DNA from: Thereva unica
Lineage: Eukaryota; Arthropoda; Insecta; Diptera; Therevidae
Length of the DNA: 64,000 nt
Reading direction: 5' to 3'
Assembly: GCA_949987705.1 (NCBI GenBank)
Contig: OX465281.1
Coordinates: forward strand, 164,996,393 to 165,060,392
Of the stretch, positions 53,434-63,216 are shown piece by piece. Every line of letters begins with the position of its first letter. The first letter of the stretch is position 1. The translations under genes and the position numbers were made by a program. The notes beneath the pieces are model-generated. The model was not told the DNA's origin. It did not search any database and was given only the letters and a program-made list of their open reading frames with translations.

Positions 53434-54771
53434 TGTTACGTACTAATTTGCACGCACGGCTCGGCTATACTCAGCGTTGGGCGTGGGTTATAGGAAAATA
53501 AAATTATGGGCGCCACGTAGTTTTAAGGACTACGAACCTGTAACCTGGGTGCTAACGTGGGGCTTGAACCCACTCAGAACAAATAAAATAAAATATAAGG
53601 CAACAAAAAAAAACTTCGGAAAATTCGGTTTATTATAAATAAATTCAGTTCAAAATAAAATAAATAAAGTAATAATAAAAAAAAATATAATATAATATAA
53701 CACTACTAGGGCAATTTAAGATTAAATGCAATTAAAAAAAAAATTGGATAATTAAATAATAAAAGGCAATATTCCGCAGTTAATGAAAAATTATTAAAAT
53801 CTAATTAAATAAAATAAAATAAGATACAAAAAAAACAGGACTTAACTTTTCCGTTTGATCCGTCCCGCAATCCTCTATCCCTGCAACGGTCACTTTCCTC
53901 CAAAATATATATATCACCTCCGTAATCACACTTTTCACTGGCCGCACAATCACTACTGACAGAGAGAGAGTATCCATCAGGGGCCCAACTTTTATAGGGA
54001 AAACCCCACTATTCCACAAGTTCCATCCATCGTTTCGGACCATTTTCCAACCGTCCCACCCCACCGGATGGACTCGGTTGGACCGGTTGAAATCGGGCTA
54101 GTCATTATTATTAACAAAAAAATATTCGGGAAATAATCCCTAATTTTTGGGCAACATAACACTACACCTCGGAAAATTCAGCGACCAAGCATATTCTCGC
54201 AATTGGCGAAGGCGCTTGAGCATGACAGCTCAAGATATGCTGGCGGATTTTCCGGGTAGCTAGGGTTTTCCTTTTTTTTTTGAAATCTAGAGCACTCCCT
54301 GATGATCTCCCCTCTGCGCGATCAGAGTGCTGAGCTTCAGGACTTGTAATCATAGGAGCTCCTGACTATTTTCGTACGTATGGAGGGCTATGATTAACGC
54401 TGAGGATTGCGGGTCGTTTACAGCATCGGTTCTACTCGTCGGTAATTAATTGCAAGAGCTATAATAGTAATAATCATAATAATAATAATAATAATCCATA
54501 TTTAGGAGATTCAATTGATGTTAATGAAGAATTGGGTGGATCACCAAACACATGGACATCTTGGTTGTCAGGAAATTCGGACTCCTATTATTTCCAGGCG
54601 ATGCGCCGAACCTCTCCCTGAATTCGCTTCCTTCGGCCGGGATCTATAAAAAAAGATTACTCAGCGGTATGATGCTCTGGCAGACGGCACGTACATAAAT
54701 ACGACAGATAAGTACACACAGATTATTATTAAAAATTAACAATTAACTCATATCGTTTTAGGAACATAACA
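53434..54771 (-). repeat. 3' LTR of the complete gypsy element
   Basis: 1338 bp, TGTTACG to ATAACA on the plus strand (inverted termini TGTTA/TAACA). It contains a tRNA-Lys T-arm-like module (53541-53580), a hairpin ACGTAGTTTTAAGGACTACG and an AAT microsatellite near 54478. Short ORFs in it occur identically in the other LTR and are not known genes. Confidence 0.95.
53541..53580 (-). promoter_or_regulatory. tRNA-Lys T-arm-like module in the LTR
   Basis: On the minus strand GTGGGTTCAAGCCCCAC equals the T-arm of insect tRNA-Lys with one purine change. It fits the Pol III B-box consensus GGTTCRANNCC and is followed by a decayed acceptor strand ending CCA. An identical copy is at 61979-62018 in the other LTR. 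It lies in the U5-side part of the LTR. Whether it has promoter activity is unknown. Confidence 0.5.
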
Positions 54772-54787
54772 TACCTCCCCTTCCTTC
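54772..54787 (-). other. Polypurine tract of the complete gypsy element
   Basis: On the minus strand GAAGGAAGGGGAGGTA directly precedes the 3' LTR, where it would prime plus-strand DNA synthesis. Confidence 0.85.
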
Positions 54788-55123
54788 AAGAGATTTCAAA
54801 GAAATCTCTAACGATATGAGCGTTATTCAGTTGTTATAGTTCTAGTCCTGTACTCAGATAATTCAACTACTACTACCAACAAGTTTCCCTTATTTTAGCT
54901 AATTCTTAACTTCCAAGATATTTATTTAGCTCAATAAATAATAATTTAATCAGCTCAACACAGATAATCCACTCAGATAGTTCAATTCACCTAATCCACA
55001 ACTTAAATAATCCAATTTCCCTAATTCAACTCAAATAGTTCAATTCACCTAATCCAACTGAAACAATCCACTTCCCATAATTCAACTCAAAACAATTCGA
55101 CTACTACTACTGACAAACTTATT
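54788..55123 (-). other. 3' untranslated region of the complete gypsy element
   Basis: No ORF. Internal repeats of AATAGTTCAATTCACCTAATCC type recur, and a direct repeat (54864-54910 and 55100-55138) shares ACTACTACTA and CTAATTCTTAA. Confidence 0.6.
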
Positions 55124-58100
55124 TTAACTAATTCTTAAAGCGGAGAGACTATCCTTCTCTGCAATCTTCAAATCCTTCGCGTGCCAAACACCAGCGTCTT
55201 TACCGGTCTTATCCTTTAACTGGTATGTCCACGGCGACAGTACTTTCGCTATTGTGAATGGTCCTACGTACTTTGGGGCTAACTTCGCGCTGAAATATTT
55301 CTCGGCATCGGACAAAACATAATTTTTTCGTAAAACCGTATCATTCGCGTAGAACCGTTGGTCCCTTCTTCTAAGGTTGTAGGTGTGTTTGGACGCCTCC
55401 GATAATTTGGTTAACCTCGCCCTAACATCCTTCCACACGTCCTGCAGCACCTTAGCACGCACTTCTGGATTATCTTCTCCCTGACTTCCGCGGTGCGTCC
55501 TGTCTCCATATAACGACATTTCTTTACCGAAGTTTATGAAGTATGGCGTTAACTTCGTCCCTTCATGCGTTCCTGTCCGAATAGCGCAACCAATCTTCGC
55601 TAAGTACGTATCCCAAGTCCGGTGGTTGTCCGCTACATAAGCGCGTAACATTGCCTTTACGTTCTGGTTCATCCTTTCTGTTGGGTTGGCCTGAGGGTGG
55701 TACGATGCAGTATAACTAACCTTTATGCCATATTGTGCGTGTAGTTCCTTGAACTCTTTGGATTTAAATTGCTGCCCATTGTCGCAGATTAGAATTTTGG
55801 GAACGCCGAAGATCAGGAAAACAGACTCCTCTAAAAGGCGACAAATAGGTGGGGCGGTGGCAGAGCGCAAGGGGAAAAGCAGAGGAAATTTACTGAAATA
55901 ATCGACCACGGTTAGAATATATTTATTTCCACGTGTTGAACGGGGTAAGGGGCCTATTAAGTCTATACACACACACTCCCAAGGATGATGGCTGACCACG
56001 CGTGAAGACATCAAACCGGCTGGTTTCTTACGTTCTGGTTTAGTCGTTTGACACGTAGAGCATCGTCTTACGTATGCCGCGACGTCACTTTTCATCTTCG
56101 GCCAGTAGAATCGCTGGGCCAATCGGTCATAGGTTTTCTTGACCCCTCCATGTCCTGCGGTCGGGACATCGTGAGCTTCCAACAAAGCTTCCCTCCTTTC
56201 TGCCTTCCGTAATACCCTTTTCCAGTCGAAGTCCTCTCGCGCCAACTCCGGGTACCTTGGTCGCACATGCTTCCAAAGACTATCAAGACTGAATTTCCAA
56301 TCTGGAAAGCGTTCGGGGTTCCGCTTTACTTGTTCTACCATTCGCGTATACCAAGGCTCGTTGTGGGAATTGGGTGAATTGGGTGGAGGGTCTTCCGCAA
56401 TACAATCTACGACTGGGACTGATCGCGACAACAGATCTGGTAACAAATGCTCTTTCCCTTTCCTGTGTATAATGTTGAAGTCGTACTGTTGCAGCCGTAC
56501 GGCCCATCGGGCCAGACGACCCGCGGGGTCCTTCAGGTTATGAAGCCAGACCAAGGATGCGTGGTCCGTGACGACAGTGAAGCTAGTGCCCTCAATATAT
56601 GGCCGCAACTTTTCAATTGCCCATAGCACGGCGAGGCACTCTCGCTCTGTGGTTGAGTAGTTGCGTTCCGCCCGGTTCAACGACCTACTTAAGTATGCTA
56701 TCACTTTATCCTGATTCTCAATATGTTGAGTAAGGACTGCGCCTAGACCATACCCGGAGGCATCGGTATGGATTATGAAAGGATAGTCGAAATTTGGGCA
56801 GGCGAGTATGGGTGCACTCACTAAACAATCCTTCGCTCTTTTAAAAGCTTCGTCGCACTGCGGCGTCCACATAAACTTCGTCTTCTTCTTCAATAAGGCG
56901 GTGATAGGGGCCAATAGTGTGGCAAAATTAGGGACGAATCTACGGTACCAAGATATTGTGCCAATAAATTTCCGTACCTCCGTGACAGATTTGGGCGCTG
57001 CGATGTTCAGAATACCTTGTACTTTTTCTGGATCCACCTGCAACCCATTTTCTCCTACTACGTACCCTAAGTACTTTAATTCTTCTCTGCAGAATTCACA
57101 TTTTTCGAAATTGATGACGAGCCCAGCTTCCCGAATTTTATCTAAAACTTCCCTTAGTGCCTCCTTGTGCTCTTCGAACGTCTGAGTCACAATGATAACA
57201 TCGTCCAGGTAAACGAAGACCTTATCCTCCAAGGTACCGGACAGTACTCTATCCATCAATCGTTGCCAAGTTGCCGGTGAGTTGGTTAGCCCGAACGGCA
57301 TCCTATTGAAATGGAATAAACCTCGACCAGGGAGGGTAAAAGCAGTGTATTGTTTGGATTTTTCTTCCATCGGTACTTGCCAAAAAGCCGACTTGATGTC
57401 CAACGACGACAGGTATCTGGCGTCGCGCAACTTGTCCAAGGTATTCGAGACGAAAGGCAGAGGGTAGGCATCCTTCTTGGTAACCTTGTTAAGTCTCCTA
57501 AAGTCCACGCAGAACCGGTACTTACCATCCTTCTTCCTAGCCAACACCACCGGTGAGGCCCATGCGCTGTTGGAAGGTTCCACCACCCCAGCTTCCAACA
57601 TTTCTTCCAACTGCTCGTTCACGATTTTCTGCATAGCTGGAGAGATAGGGTAGTAACGTTGCTTGATGGGAGGCGATTCCGTTTCGATCGCATGTTCCAC
57701 AATATTTGTGCGCCCCAGCTTCGTTCCCATTTTCCGCTTTACTTCCTCGATAATGTCTTCCAATTCCTTCTGCTGTCCCTCCAGAAGTTTCGACTTACTC
57801 TCCAAAGCGTGTATTCGAACCTCCGTCTGCTCTTCCTTAAACTTCCAGCTGCTGTCGATTACCTCTTCCAATTCCTTCTGCTGTCCCTCCAGAAGTTTCG
57901 ACTTACTCTCCAAAGCGTATGTTCGAACCTCCGTCTGCTCTTCCTTAAACCACCAGCTGTTGTCATCGAAGTCTACTATCAGCTTCATTTCCCTGCAGAA
58001 GTCTATCCCCAGGATAATTGGGTGCGGCAACTCTGGGACTATCAGCACCTCCTTAACCTTCACTCTCCCTTCTAATTCAATGGGTATGTCCGCTATTCCC

Positions 58101-58522
58101 AACACCTCGACTGACCTTCCATCGACTACATTGACCACCTTCCTCATTGTGCTGCTAATTCCCAACCTCGTCTTCTTCAACTTCTCCCAACCAGGGCCAC
58201 CGATGACTGTCGCTGTTGCTCCTGAGTCAAGTAACCCACAAAATCTTACCCCAAGGGTTTCCACTGACAGATGAGGTCGCACATCGTCTTCCGGGCCACA
58301 GAAAACATAGTCCACTCTTTCCTGCTGTGCCGCCCCTCTTACCCCCATGTTAGCGGAATGCTCCGGCCGTTGATGATTAGCCTGATCTTCGCTGGTTACG
58401 GCTCCCTGTGGACTACCCGGCTCGCCGTCTAGGCTCGGGCTCCCTGGTCGTTTCCCGATCCCTGGACCTGGCGTTGTTCCACCGGAACTGGATGTTGCCC
58501 CTCTGCTGGTCTCCGATTGCAT
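55124..58522 (-). CDS. pol: Pol polyprotein of the complete gypsy element
   Basis: 1132 codons, uninterrupted. Protease DSGA at residues 99-102. RT from about 290, with LDIKSAFWQVP (first Asp) and YLDD at 439-442. RNase H with TDAS at 586-589, ERE near 617 and TDH at 662-664. Integrase zinc region H784, H791, C821, C824, and core D854, D914, E949 with the expected 35-residue spacing. A GPY/F-like end (KYVGPFTI). Between protease and RT a 36-residue Lys/Glu-rich block is tandemly duplicated. Pol is in the -1 frame relative to gag, so it is probably made as gag-pol by frameshifting at 58450-58456, and ATG 58522 need not be used. All key residues are intact. Confidence 0.95.
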   Translation of the reverse strand: MQSETSRGATSSSGGTTPGPGIGKRPGSPSLDGEPGSPQGAVTSEDQANHQRPEHSANMGVRGAAQQERVDYVFCGPEDDVRPHLSVETLGVRFCGLLDSGATATVIGGPGWEKLKKTRLGISSTMRKVVNVVDGRSVEVLGIADIPIELEGRVKVKEVLIVPELPHPIILGIDFCREMKLIVDFDDNSWWFKEEQTEVRTYALESKSKLLEGQQKELEEVIDSSWKFKEEQTEVRIHALESKSKLLEGQQKELEDIIEEVKRKMGTKLGRTNIVEHAIETESPPIKQRYYPISPAMQKIVNEQLEEMLEAGVVEPSNSAWASPVVLARKKDGKYRFCVDFRRLNKVTKKDAYPLPFVSNTLDKLRDARYLSSLDIKSAFWQVPMEEKSKQYTAFTLPGRGLFHFNRMPFGLTNSPATWQRLMDRVLSGTLEDKVFVYLDDVIIVTQTFEEHKEALREVLDKIREAGLVINFEKCEFCREELKYLGYVVGENGLQVDPEKVQGILNIAAPKSVTEVRKFIGTISWYRRFVPNFATLLAPITALLKKKTKFMWTPQCDEAFKRAKDCLVSAPILACPNFDYPFIIHTDASGYGLGAVLTQHIENQDKVIAYLSRSLNRAERNYSTTERECLAVLWAIEKLRPYIEGTSFTVVTDHASLVWLHNLKDPAGRLARWAVRLQQYDFNIIHRKGKEHLLPDLLSRSVPVVDCIAEDPPPNSPNSHNEPWYTRMVEQVKRNPERFPDWKFSLDSLWKHVRPRYPELAREDFDWKRVLRKAERREALLEAHDVPTAGHGGVKKTYDRLAQRFYWPKMKSDVAAYVRRCSTCQTTKPERKKPAGLMSSRVVSHHPWECVCIDLIGPLPRSTRGNKYILTVVDYFSKFPLLFPLRSATAPPICRLLEESVFLIFGVPKILICDNGQQFKSKEFKELHAQYGIKVSYTASYHPQANPTERMNQNVKAMLRAYVADNHRTWDTYLAKIGCAIRTGTHEGTKLTPYFINFGKEMSLYGDRTHRGSQGEDNPEVRAKVLQDVWKDVRARLTKLSEASKHTYNLRRRDQRFYANDTVLRKNYVLSDAEKYFSAKLAPKYVGPFTIAKVLSPWTYQLKDKTGKDAGVWHAKDLKIAEKDSLSALRIS

Positions 58523-59736
58523 CGATCACAACGTGAGCGGATCGTCCCTGGTGTACCGCAACCGAAGCACCTTAGTACCCGACAATTCCGAGCAAAATGG
58601 CCAGGCTGGCCGCATCGGAAACACCTCCTCTCTGCCGTTGTAGTCGGCCTCCTGGGGTGGTTTGAGTCATCCACTGCAGCTATCGCTTGAGGTTCGTGGA
58701 CAATATACGCAAGGTCTGGTTCAAGCAAGGAATGGTTTCGACGCGACGGGGGAGGAATGAAAGCCTCGGCAGATGACCTTATGGTCTCGAGCTTCCGACC
58801 TAATTCTACCAATTCCGTTATCGATTCGATTTCTTGCAACCCTAGTTGCGTTTGATAAAAAGGGTGGATCGTCCTCCTAAGGGTCCTGAGTTGCTCCTTC
58901 TCCGAAAGGGGCTCATTCAGCCGTGAGAACATATTCTTCATAACCGCAACGTAGATTCCCATGGATTCATCCCTCCCCTGCGTCCTTCTCCGTATTTCTT
59001 CTAATAGTCGCTCATCATAATCCGGCGGCAGGAACTCTTTCCTCAGTTCCTTCACTAGGTCACTCCAACTATGCAGCGACCCCTTGTTTGCACGGTACCA
59101 GATTAGCGCGCGTCCTCCAAATAAATCTAGGGCTGAGCGGTATAACTGGCCTCGGTTTATCCCCCTTGCTTCCGCCATCTCATTGACCCTTTCAAGGAAG
59201 GAACTCACCGATTGCCCCTGTTCCCCAGTGAATTTTATACCCCACTTATATATTTGGGCCTGAGCTCGGTTGGTCGTCATCACCGCTGCAGGGAGAGATA
59301 ACTCAGCAGCCGCCTCAGACGATTCGTCGTCAGGATCATCCCCTTCCGCCTTTGCATAAAGCGAACCCAACAATATAATTAATTCGCCTCTAATGCGAGC
59401 TTTTTCTTTCTTTTGAGAATCCTCCGTGATCGGCATACGGTTGACTCTGGCCAGACACCATTCTATCTTCGTTAGTAATTTCTTATATTCGCCTGAGTCT
59501 GAGTCACCTTCGAAGACTTCTTGTAGGGAGGATATCTCGCTCAGCTTCTTCTCCAATGCCTGAGCGTCTTCGTCGAAGGAGAAAGGGTAGGGTTCCACCA
59601 TTACTAATTTTCCTTCCTTTTCTACTTTTAACGCCGATCGAAGGGCGACCCTCATTTCCTCCACCCTACCTGTCGGTAAACCCCTAATTATCAACTCGTA
59701 GGACAGCTCGTCCTGGCTAAGCCTGTTAACCTCCAT
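58429..59736 (-). CDS. gag: Gag of the complete gypsy element
   Basis: 435 codons from ATG 59736. The acidic N-terminus contains FEGDSDSGEYKKLLTKIEWCL. The retrotransposon gag core (about 165-310) includes FTGEQGQSVSSFLERVNEMA, ALIWYRANKG and VKELRKEFLPPDYDERL. At the C-terminus there is one canonical CCHC zinc knuckle (CFRCGQPGHFARNC), then a second with Thr where His belongs (CFGCGTPGTIRSRC) and a further CDRC. Gag assembles the particle and binds RNA. The last 94 bases overlap pol. The frame is intact. Confidence 0.93.
   Translation of the reverse strand: MEVNRLSQDELSYELIIRGLPTGRVEEMRVALRSALKVEKEGKLVMVEPYPFSFDEDAQALEKKLSEISSLQEVFEGDSDSGEYKKLLTKIEWCLARVNRMPITEDSQKKEKARIRGELIILLGSLYAKAEGDDPDDESSEAAAELSLPAAVMTTNRAQAQIYKWGIKFTGEQGQSVSSFLERVNEMAEARGINRGQLYRSALDLFGGRALIWYRANKGSLHSWSDLVKELRKEFLPPDYDERLLEEIRRRTQGRDESMGIYVAVMKNMFSRLNEPLSEKEQLRTLRRTIHPFYQTQLGLQEIESITELVELGRKLETIRSSAEAFIPPPSRRNHSLLEPDLAYIVHEPQAIAAVDDSNHPRRPTTTAERRCFRCGQPGHFARNCRVLRCFGCGTPGTIRSRCDRCNRRPAEGQHPVPVEQRQVQGSGNDQGARA
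58450..58456 (-). promoter_or_regulatory. -1 ribosomal frameshift slippery site
   Basis: On the minus strand the heptamer GGGAAAC is in the phase G GGA AAC of the gag frame, the X XXY YYZ rule, and lies 18 bases before the gag stop. Slipping back one base gives exactly the pol frame. Downstream GCC-TAGAC-GGC with flanking CCCG/CGGG could form a stimulatory stem-loop. Confidence 0.8.
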
Positions 59737-61854
59737 CTTAAATGTGCGTAAAATTTAAGGAACGTCCCCGCTATTAACTCTCTCGCAAGTGTCGCCGCCC
59801 ACCAAAGCCCAAAATGCCGCAAAAAAATAAAATTAGAAACCAGGGAACAACTTAAAATCCGCAAAACCCAAACAAAGGAAAACAAAACTTAACCGAGTAA
59901 AAGTACCGCCGGCTAACATCCAAGGAATAGTAAAATCAGCACAAAAAAAACTTACCAACTTGCGGAGCGAAAGTGTCTAGGTAAAATACGCAAGGGATAA
60001 CCCAATCAAAATAAAGCGCAAACAAAAAGAATCCTATCAGGGCAAAAGCATCCAGGAATGGTACAATAGGGCTGCAAGTGGGTATAAGCGTACAAAAAAA
60101 CAGACTTGGATTCCCTATTTGACTCGATCGATTCGCACGATCCTATTACTCAAGGCCGTTTTTAGAACCGTAATAACCTGTGAAGCGCCACAAAAAAAAA
60201 ATCCACCTATCAATTCAATGATTTTAAAATTCAAATCGTTCAAATATAATTGTTTCTCAATAAAATTCTCTTCAAAAAAAATATTCCGCGTCTTCCCACT
60301 ACGATCTTCAAACTTCCAAGCCCAAATATTCTTAAGAAAACTAATTTTAACTGCCTGTTGGAAAATGTACTTATTGAATATGACTTAATATCGGAACGTC
60401 GGTTGGTTAAATATTCAAAATGACGTAATTCCTGATCAATCGGCACAATAAAAAAACAAAGGCAAACCAAAAGCATGAACTTGACCTACAATTCGATTTC
60501 AAACTTTTTTTTTCTAGCAAAGTAATGGCCGACTGCTTAACAAAAAAATTTGAGTCCGGTGCTGTGAGCCTTCCTCAGCTCGAGGTAGTGAATTATTATT
60601 CCCAAAAAAAAACTTTTAATTCAAAAAAATTCGACTCTCTCTCCTAATATTGAAATTGAAAACAACAATTCTCTTATACCCGATGGTCATTCATAGTCGA
60701 GCATTGGCTACTCCTTCGGACGGGCCAGTTGTACTTGTAATTAACGTCGCGTCGGTTGGTTTATTGTGCGCGTTGTACTTGTCGGTAAACGAAACAATTT
60801 TAATGTGATGTGAAGTTACAAGAAGGAAAAGAAAATCAATTTTAACGTGATGTTTTAATGTAGTTTATGTGAAGTGAAATTATGAGATATCCATTTAATT
60901 TTCCCGACGAGCGGTGTCTTGCTGGAAAAAATTTTTGTGTATTTTCTGTATTAAAGAAAAGGAAAATTCCATTAATCTTTACCAGGTTGAGACAACCTAA
61001 ACTACAAGGGATTCCGCATAATATCAACTCCCTATATCATGACTAAACCCGTAAGTAACCAAGGCATTTATTCATTATAATCGTGACAAAAGAAATTTAG
61101 TGGCGTGGTTTCGAAAAAAACAAAAAAATTTAAGTGGCGTGGTTGTTTCGCACTTTCAAAGTTTCGGAGCTTTCCAAGTTTAGAAACCTTTAAAGCTCCG
61201 CTACTTTCAAAGCTTCGCAACTTTTAAAACTTAGAACTTCGCAGCTTTTAAACTTCCGCAACTTTTGAAGCTTCGCAACCTTTAAACTTTGGCAACTTTT
61301 AGAGTTCCCAAGCTTTGCAACTTACTCAGAGTCCCTAATTCTCCAAGAACTTGTTGCCGCGCTCTCTACTCTCTTTTCGTACACGCGCTACTGTCACTTT
61401 CACACATAGATTTCACGGTGAGATAATATTTGTATATCACTAGAGTGGCTGAACAGCTGGCTGTCACTAAACCCCCCTAGAATCAACAGTTTTTTTTTCC
61501 TTTAAAAAAAACTAAGAAAATTGTTGTCTTTTGCCACACTAAATGCCACTCTGCCACTAAAACAATTATGCCACTTCTCCACTATTAAGATGCCACTTCT
61601 CACTTCACAAATCACTTTTCCTTCCTGACCGTGGATCTTAGTGAGTTCCAACCGCAACTATTAATGACCACCTAACTACTTTATCGCTGTCCTAAACATA
61701 AATTTTTTCACTCTTGTAACCAAAAAAAAAATTTTATTTCTTTCCACCTCAGATATTTTCCTTGGTTACATACATATATAGCGAACTGTCTTTGATTTGA
61801 AGTAATTTTATTTTTCCATACAACCCGTTAGATATTATGGATATTGTTAAAATT
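59737..61854 (-). other. 5' leader of the complete gypsy element
   Basis: About 2.1 kb between primer site and gag. Only short ORFs, none recognisable. It contains the short-unit array at 61148-61325 and several A-rich runs. Long leaders are usual in insect gypsy elements and carry packaging or splicing signals, which I cannot locate. Confidence 0.6.
61148..61325. repeat. Degenerate 17-20-bp tandem repeat
   Basis: About nine imperfect copies of AAGCTTCGCAACTTTTAAA in the leader of the complete gypsy element. Copy length and sequence vary. Confidence 0.8.
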
Positions 61855-61868
61855 CACGTTGGGCGCCA
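61855..61868 (-). other. tRNA-Lys primer-binding site of the complete gypsy element
   Basis: On the minus strand TGGCGCCCAACGTG complements the last 14 nt of insect tRNA-Lys(CTT). It lies three bases after the 5' LTR. Confidence 0.8.
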
Positions 61869-61871
61869 ATT

Positions 61872-63216
61872 TGTTACGTACTAATTTGCACGCACGGCTC
61901 GGCTATACTCAGCGTTGGGCGTGGGTTATAGGAAAATAAAATTATGGGCGCCACGTAGTTTTAAGGACTACGAACCTGTAACCTGGGTGCTAACGTGGGG
62001 CTTGAACCCACTCAGAACAAATAAAATAAAATATAAGGCAACAAAAAAAAACTTCGGAAAATTCGGTTTATTATAAATAAATTCAGTTCAAAATAAAATA
62101 AATAAAGTAATAATAAAAAAAAATATAATATAATATAACACTACTAGGGCAATTTAAGATTAAATGCAATTAAAAAAAAAATTGGATAATTAAATAATAA
62201 AAGGCAATATTCCGCAGTTAATGAAAAATTATTAAAATCTAATTAAATAAAATAAAATAAGATACAAAAAAAACAGGACTTAACTTTTCCGTTTGATCCG
62301 TCCCGCAATCCTCTATCCCTGCAACGGTCACTTTCCTCCAAAATATATATATCACCTCCGTAATCACACTTTTCACTGGCCGCACAATCACTACTGACAG
62401 AGAGAGAGTATCCATCAGGGGCCCAACTTTTATAGGGAAAACCCCACTATTCCACAAGTTCCATCCATCGTTTCGGACCATTTTCCAACCGTCCCACCCC
62501 ACCGGATGGACTCGGTTGGACCGGTTGAAATCGGGCTAGTCATTATTATTAACAAAAAAATATTCGGGAAATAATCCCTAATTTTTGGGCAACATAACAC
62601 TACACCTCGGAAAATTCAGCGACCAAGCATATTCTCGCAATTGGCGAAGGCGCTTGAGCATGACAGCTCAAGATATGCTGGCGGATTTTCCGGGTAGCTA
62701 GGGTTTTCCTTTTTTTTTTGAAATCTAGAGCACTCCCTGATGATCTCCCCTCTGCGCGATCAGAGTGCTGAGCTTCAGGACTTGTAATCATAGGAGCTCC
62801 TGACTATTTTCGTACGTATGGAGGGCTATGATTAACGCTGAGGATTGCGGGTCGTTTACAGCATCGGTTCTACTCGTCGGTAATTAATTGCAAGAGCTAT
62901 AATAGTAATAATCATAATAATAATAATAATAATAATAATCCATATTTAGGAGATTCAATTGATGTTAATGAAGAATTGGGTGGATCACCAAACACATGGA
63001 CATCTTGGTTGTCAGGAAATTCGGACTCCTATTATTTCCAGGCGATGCGCCGAACCTCTCCCTGAATTCGCTTCCTTCGGCCGGGATCTATAAAAAAAAG
63101 ATTACTCAGCGGTATGATGCTCTGGCAGACGGCACGTACATAAATACGACAGATAAGTACACACAGATTATTATTAAAAATTAACAATTAACTCATATCG
63201 TTTTAGGAACATAACA
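61872..63216 (-). repeat. 5' LTR of the complete gypsy element
   Basis: 1345 bp. Identical to 53434-54771 apart from two additional AAT units near 62930 and one additional A near 63098, as far as I could compare by eye. Confidence 0.95.

Larger units (their letters stand above)
53434..63216 (-). mobile_element. Complete Ty3/gypsy LTR retrotransposon
   Basis: Minus-strand element: 5' LTR 61872-63216, tRNA-Lys primer site 61855-61868, leader, gag 59736-58429, pol 58522-55124, polypurine tract 54787-54772, 3' LTR 54771-53434. A 4-bp duplication GTGC flanks it (53430-53433 and 63217-63220). The LTRs appear identical except for two extra AAT units and one A in a homopolymer. Both ORFs are intact, the gag-pol overlap contains a phased slippery site, and no env is present. 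The insertion is recent. The long LTRs and tRNA-Lys priming recall the Osvaldo-type lineage, though that lineage call is tentative. Confidence 0.95.

Noticed and set aside
53801..54353. Two ORFs (87 and 63 codons) in the gypsy LTR
   Set aside because: Identical copies sit in both LTRs, they have no known domain, and they lie in LTR non-coding sequence.
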